The position numbers and the translations under genes are program-made. This document shows positions 41,214 through 44,024 of a stretch of DNA of 44,024 bases, piece after piece. Origin of the DNA: Gammaproteobacteria bacterium UBA7803 (lineage in GTDB: Bacteria; Pseudomonadota; Gammaproteobacteria; Pseudomonadales; Azotimanducaceae); assembly GCA_002480525.1 (NCBI GenBank), contig DLCH01000002.1, positions 1 through 44,024 of the forward strand, in the 5' to 3' direction. Each line of letters starts with the position of its first letter. Position 1 is the stretch's first letter. Under the pieces are notes generated by a model. It was given only the letters and a program-made list of their open reading frames with translations, did not search any database and was not told the DNA's origin.

Positions 41214-42926
41214 ATGGAATTCGCTGCCAACGCCATCACGCTCGTCAGCCTGCTGATACTGATCAGCCTGCTGTCTTCGTCGTTGAGCCCGCGCCTGGGC
41301 ATCCCGGTTCTGCTGCTCTACCTGGGCGTAGGCATGCTGGCCGGCGAGGACGGTCTGCTGGGCATCGAGTACGAGGACGTGACCTCCGCCTACCTCATCG
41401 GGTCCGCCGCGCTCGCCGTGATTCTCTTCGACGGCGGCATCAAGACCGAGACCGGCGCTTTCCGGGTGGCCCTGGCACCGGCACTGAGCCTGGCGACGCT
41501 CGGCGTGGTGGCGACCGCCGGCGTGATCGCCGCGTTCGCCTACGCCGCGCTGGATCTGTCCTGGCTGGAGGCCCTGCTGGTGGGCGCCATCGTCGGGTCG
41601 ACCGATGCGGCCGCAGTCTTCTCGCTGCTGCGCGGCCGCGGCATGGCGCTCAAGGAACGAGTCGGCGCTACGCTGGAGATCGAATCCGGCGCCAACGACC
41701 CGATGGCCGTGTTTCTCACGCTGATTCTCGTCGAGGCGGCCGTGACGGACACGCTCCCCGGCTGGGGGCTGGCGACCTTCTTCCTCTGGCAGATGGCCGG
41801 AGGCGCCGTCATCGGCTGGACCGCCGGCGCAGTGCTCGCCGCGGCGGTCACTCGACTGGTTCTGAGCGCCGGGATGTATCCCCTGCTGGTGATCTTCGGC
41901 GCGCTGCTGACCTTCGGCGTGGCGAGCCAGCTCGAGACCAGCGGGTTCCTGGCCGTCTACCTCGCGGGTGTGACCATGGGCGCCAGGGTCTCCCGCGGCC
42001 TGTACAACGTGCAGCGCTTTCTCGACGGCTCGGCCTGGCTCGGCCAGATCACGATGTTCCTCATGCTCGGGCTGCTGGTCACGCCGACCGAGCTGGTGAC
42101 CTACGCGCCGAGCGCCATGCTGCTCGGCCTGGTGCTGATCTTCGTCGCAAGGCCGGTTGCGGTAGCCCTCTGCCTGGCGCCGTTCCGCTTCTCCTGGCGC
42201 GAGCAGCTGTTCATCGCCTGGGTGGGTCTGCGCGGCGCGGTGCCGATCATCCTCGCCCTCTTCCCCTGGATGGCCGGCATCGAAAACTGGCAGATCTTCT
42301 TCAACATCGCGTTCTTCGTGGTGCTCGTCAGCCTGATCCTGCAGGGCTCCACGGTGGCCCCGCTGGCGCGCCTGGCCGGGCTCGAAGTGCCGTCCCGGGG
42401 CGACCGGCTGCAACGGCTGGAGCTGGGCATGCCGGGCCAGGAGGAATTCGAGCTGGTCGGCTACCGCATCGATCCCGACAGCCCGCTGGTCGGTGCGGCG
42501 CCCGGATCGACGTCATGGCCCGGAGAGGTGAAAGCGCTGCTGGTCATCCGCGAGGGCCGGGCGATGCAGACGGCCGACGTATCGAGCTTCGCGCCGGGTG
42601 ACCAGATCTATCTCCTGGCGAGATCGGCCGAGCTGCCCATGCTGGACCGGCGCATTCTCGCCGAACGCGACCCCGAGCGGCTGGGAGAACTGGAGTTCTT
42701 CGGCGAGTTCCTCATCCAGACGGAGGCCAACCTGAAGGCGCTGGGGGACGTGTACGGTTTCCAGGTGGACGAAACCGATGCGGGGCTCGGCGTGGGCGAA
42801 TTCCTCGCCCGGCAGTTTCCCCGCCCCGTGGTCGGGGACCGGGTGATCCTGCAGGGCGTCGAGCTGGTCGTTCGCGAAGTCGAGGGCAACGACATCACCA
42901 GGGTCGGTCTCAAGCTCAAGCCCTGA
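41214..42926 (+). CDS. nhaP2: K+/H+ antiporter NhaP2 (CvrA)
   Basis: The 570-residue CPA1 antiporter is collinear with E. coli CvrA (578). About 12 transmembrane helices occupy residues 5-395, with VGSTDAAAVFSLL (ion-binding Asp), TLEIESGANDPMAVFLT (Asn-Asp motif) and WVGLRGAVPIILALFP. The cytoplasmic C-terminus holds a TrkA_C-like domain (about 400-480; EFELVGYRIDPDSPLVG) and a CorC_HlyC-like transporter domain. It exports K+ for protons and helps in volume and pH control. The ATG at 41214 was chosen for its match to CvrA; GGAA precedes it. It is divergent from ivd, 75 bases away. Confidence 0.94.
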   Translation: MEFAANAITLVSLLILISLLSSSLSPRLGIPVLLLYLGVGMLAGEDGLLGIEYEDVTSAYLIGSAALAVILFDGGIKTETGAFRVALAPALSLATLGVVATAGVIAAFAYAALDLSWLEALLVGAIVGSTDAAAVFSLLRGRGMALKERVGATLEIESGANDPMAVFLTLILVEAAVTDTLPGWGLATFFLWQMAGGAVIGWTAGAVLAAAVTRLVLSAGMYPLLVIFGALLTFGVASQLETSGFLAVYLAGVTMGARVSRGLYNVQRFLDGSAWLGQITMFLMLGLLVTPTELVTYAPSAMLLGLVLIFVARPVAVALCLAPFRFSWREQLFIAWVGLRGAVPIILALFPWMAGIENWQIFFNIAFFVVLVSLILQGSTVAPLARLAGLEVPSRGDRLQRLELGMPGQEEFELVGYRIDPDSPLVGAAPGSTSWPGEVKALLVIREGRAMQTADVSSFAPGDQIYLLARSAELPMLDRRILAERDPERLGELEFFGEFLIQTEANLKALGDVYGFQVDETDAGLGVGEFLARQFPRPVVGDRVILQGVELVVREVEGNDITRVGLKLKP

Positions 42927-42958
42927 CCGGGGCACGACCCGCCCGGGACCCTGCGCGT

Positions 42959-44024
42959 TCAGGCCTCCAGCGTCACCAGCTCCATGCCGTCCTCCACCCG
43001 GTCGCCTTCGGCGCAGGCCAGCGCGGCGACGATGCCGTCCCGGGGCGCCGTGACGCTGTGCTCCATCTTCATGGCTTCGACCACGACCAGGATCTGGCCC
43101 GCACGCACGGCGTCGCCCGGCGCCACCGCCACCCGGATGACCTGCCCCGGCATCGGCGCGACGATGCGCTGAGCGCCGCCGGCGGCCTCCGCCAGCGCAG
43201 CGACGTCGAGCACGGGCGTGGCGAACCGCACGGTGCCGCCGCCGCGCATGACGAACACCGCGTCGCCGGTCACCAGCGTGCGCGCGGTCACGGTGGCGTC
43301 ATCGATACGACAGCGGACCCTGCCAGGCGCGACCGCGACGTCGGCCAGCCCATGGTCGTCGCCGTCCACGCTGGCGGCGGCGCCGCTGATCGACACCATC
43401 CTGGCCTCGTCGTCGGCGGTGAGCGTCACTGCGAAGGCCGAGGGCTGGTTGAGCCGGAAGCCGTCGGCGACGCCCCAGGCGCCCTCGCCGGCGGACGCCG
43501 CGCGCAGAGCCAGTGCCGCGCAGATCCAGTCCGCCGCCGCGGTCTCGAGCAGCAGCGCCGGGCCCGCCTCGTCGATCAGGTGCGTGGTGTAGTCGCCCCG
43601 GCGGAACCGCTCGTCGGCCAGCACCCGGCGCAGGAAGGCGACGTTGTGCGCCACGCCGGCGATGGCCAGGTCCGCCAGGGCTCCGTCCAGGGCCGCCACG
43701 GCGGCGGTCCGGTCGTCGCCGTGGGCGATCACCTTGGCGAGCATCGGGTCGTAGTGCACGGTCACCGCGTCGCCCGCCTCGACGCCGCTGTCCACGCGCA
43801 CGCCGTCCGGCACGTCGAAGCACAGCAGGCGACCCGTGGACGGCAGGAACCCCCGCTGGGGGTTCTCGGCGTAGATGCGGGCTTCCACCGCGTGGCCCTG
43901 CCAGCGCAGATCTTCCTGGGCGAAGGGCAGCGGCTCGCCGGCGGCGACGCGGAGCTGCCACTCCACCAGATCGAGACCGGTGATCGCCTCGGTCACGGGG
44001 TGCTCCACCTGCAGCCGGGTGTTC
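42959..44024 (-). CDS. liuD: Biotin-dependent acyl-CoA carboxylase alpha subunit, probably methylcrotonyl-CoA carboxylase (partial)
   Basis: The 3' part of the gene; the 5' end lies beyond the window. About 354 residues are visible. They begin NTRLQVEHPVTE, from the biotin carboxylase active site, through GHAVEARIYAENPQRGFLPS and the C-terminal carboxylase subdomain. A linker of about 140 residues (the BT region) leads to the biotinyl domain with the biotin lysine in VEAMKMEHSV. This is the layout of fused BC-BCCP subunits of methylcrotonyl-, propionyl- or acetyl-CoA carboxylases. Methylcrotonyl-CoA is favoured because ivd is next door; sequence alone does not separate the three. Confidence 0.85.
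   Translation of the reverse strand, partial: NTRLQVEHPVTEAITGLDLVEWQLRVAAGEPLPFAQEDLRWQGHAVEARIYAENPQRGFLPSTGRLLCFDVPDGVRVDSGVEAGDAVTVHYDPMLAKVIAHGDDRTAAVAALDGALADLAIAGVAHNVAFLRRVLADERFRRGDYTTHLIDEAGPALLLETAAADWICAALALRAASAGEGAWGVADGFRLNQPSAFAVTLTADDEARMVSISGAAASVDGDDHGLADVAVAPGRVRCRIDDATVTARTLVTGDAVFVMRGGGTVRFATPVLDVAALAEAAGGAQRIVAPMPGQVIRVAVAPGDAVRAGQILVVVEAMKMEHSVTAPRDGIVAALACAEGDRVEDGMELVTLEA

Overview
The window is GC-rich, densely packed chromosomal DNA from a gammaproteobacterium. No plasmid, phage, IS or CRISPR signature is visible; the only recombinase is the housekeeping XerC. Much of the gene order matches what is known of Pseudomonas: dsbB/rsd(algQ), hemB-ppx-trxA-rho, argH/algZ-algR-hemC-hemD-hemX-hemY, cyaA-lptM-lysA-dapF-DUF484-xerC-yigB, and sutA/amtB-glnK-ubiK-comM. 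I would place it near that part of the Gammaproteobacteria but cannot name a genus.

Layout. 1-305: gene-free DNA with REP-type palindromes. 306-3894: a FliL-like protein, a quinone oxidoreductase, dsbB, rsd and a WD40 lipoprotein. 3895-5172: a 531-base gap holding a DnaA box and an operator-like palindrome, then an orphan ParA-type ATPase. 5274-12361: the ABC-F protein YheS, an ECF sigma/anti-sigma/double-PDZ operon, a TetR repressor, and a TVP38 membrane protein paired with a flavoprotein disulfide reductase. 12403-17631: hemB, ppx, trxA, a REP hairpin, rho and a Fre-like flavin reductase. 17613-23460: hemY, hemX, hemD, hemC, algR and algZ on the minus strand, so tetrapyrrole synthesis sits behind a LytTR two-component system. 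23492-31810: argH, cyaA, lptM, lysA, dapF, a DUF484 gene, xerC and a HAD phosphatase on the plus strand. 31987-33721: thrC and a SutA-like gene. 33816-37143: a membrane protein and the nitrogen operon (TorF-type porin, glnK, amtB). 37508-39337: ubiK and comM. 39402-44024: cytochrome c5, isovaleryl-CoA dehydrogenase, a K+/H+ antiporter and the 3' part of an acyl-CoA carboxylase alpha subunit (leucine degradation).

The best-supported regulatory signal is upstream of the porin-glnK-amtB genes. A sigma-54 -24/-12 element (37231-37247) lies about 75 bases before the porin start after allowing for the transcription start. A perfect NtrC-type site (GCACC, 5 bases, GGTGC; 37353-37367) lies about 110 bases further upstream, and an intrinsic terminator closes amtB (34605-34634). 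This suggests the uncharacterised outer-membrane porin belongs to the nitrogen-starvation response.

Other points of note are -10-like hexamers exactly six bases before the ATG of tetR, rho and cyaA (possible leaderless mRNAs), a Fre-like gene with no ordinary start codon, a disulfide reductase with Tyr in place of the usual catalytic His, and two REP subfamilies that differ by compensated base changes. I found no clear multi-gene system that is wholly new; the sigma/anti-sigma/PDZ operon and the ParA locus are the least explained loci.
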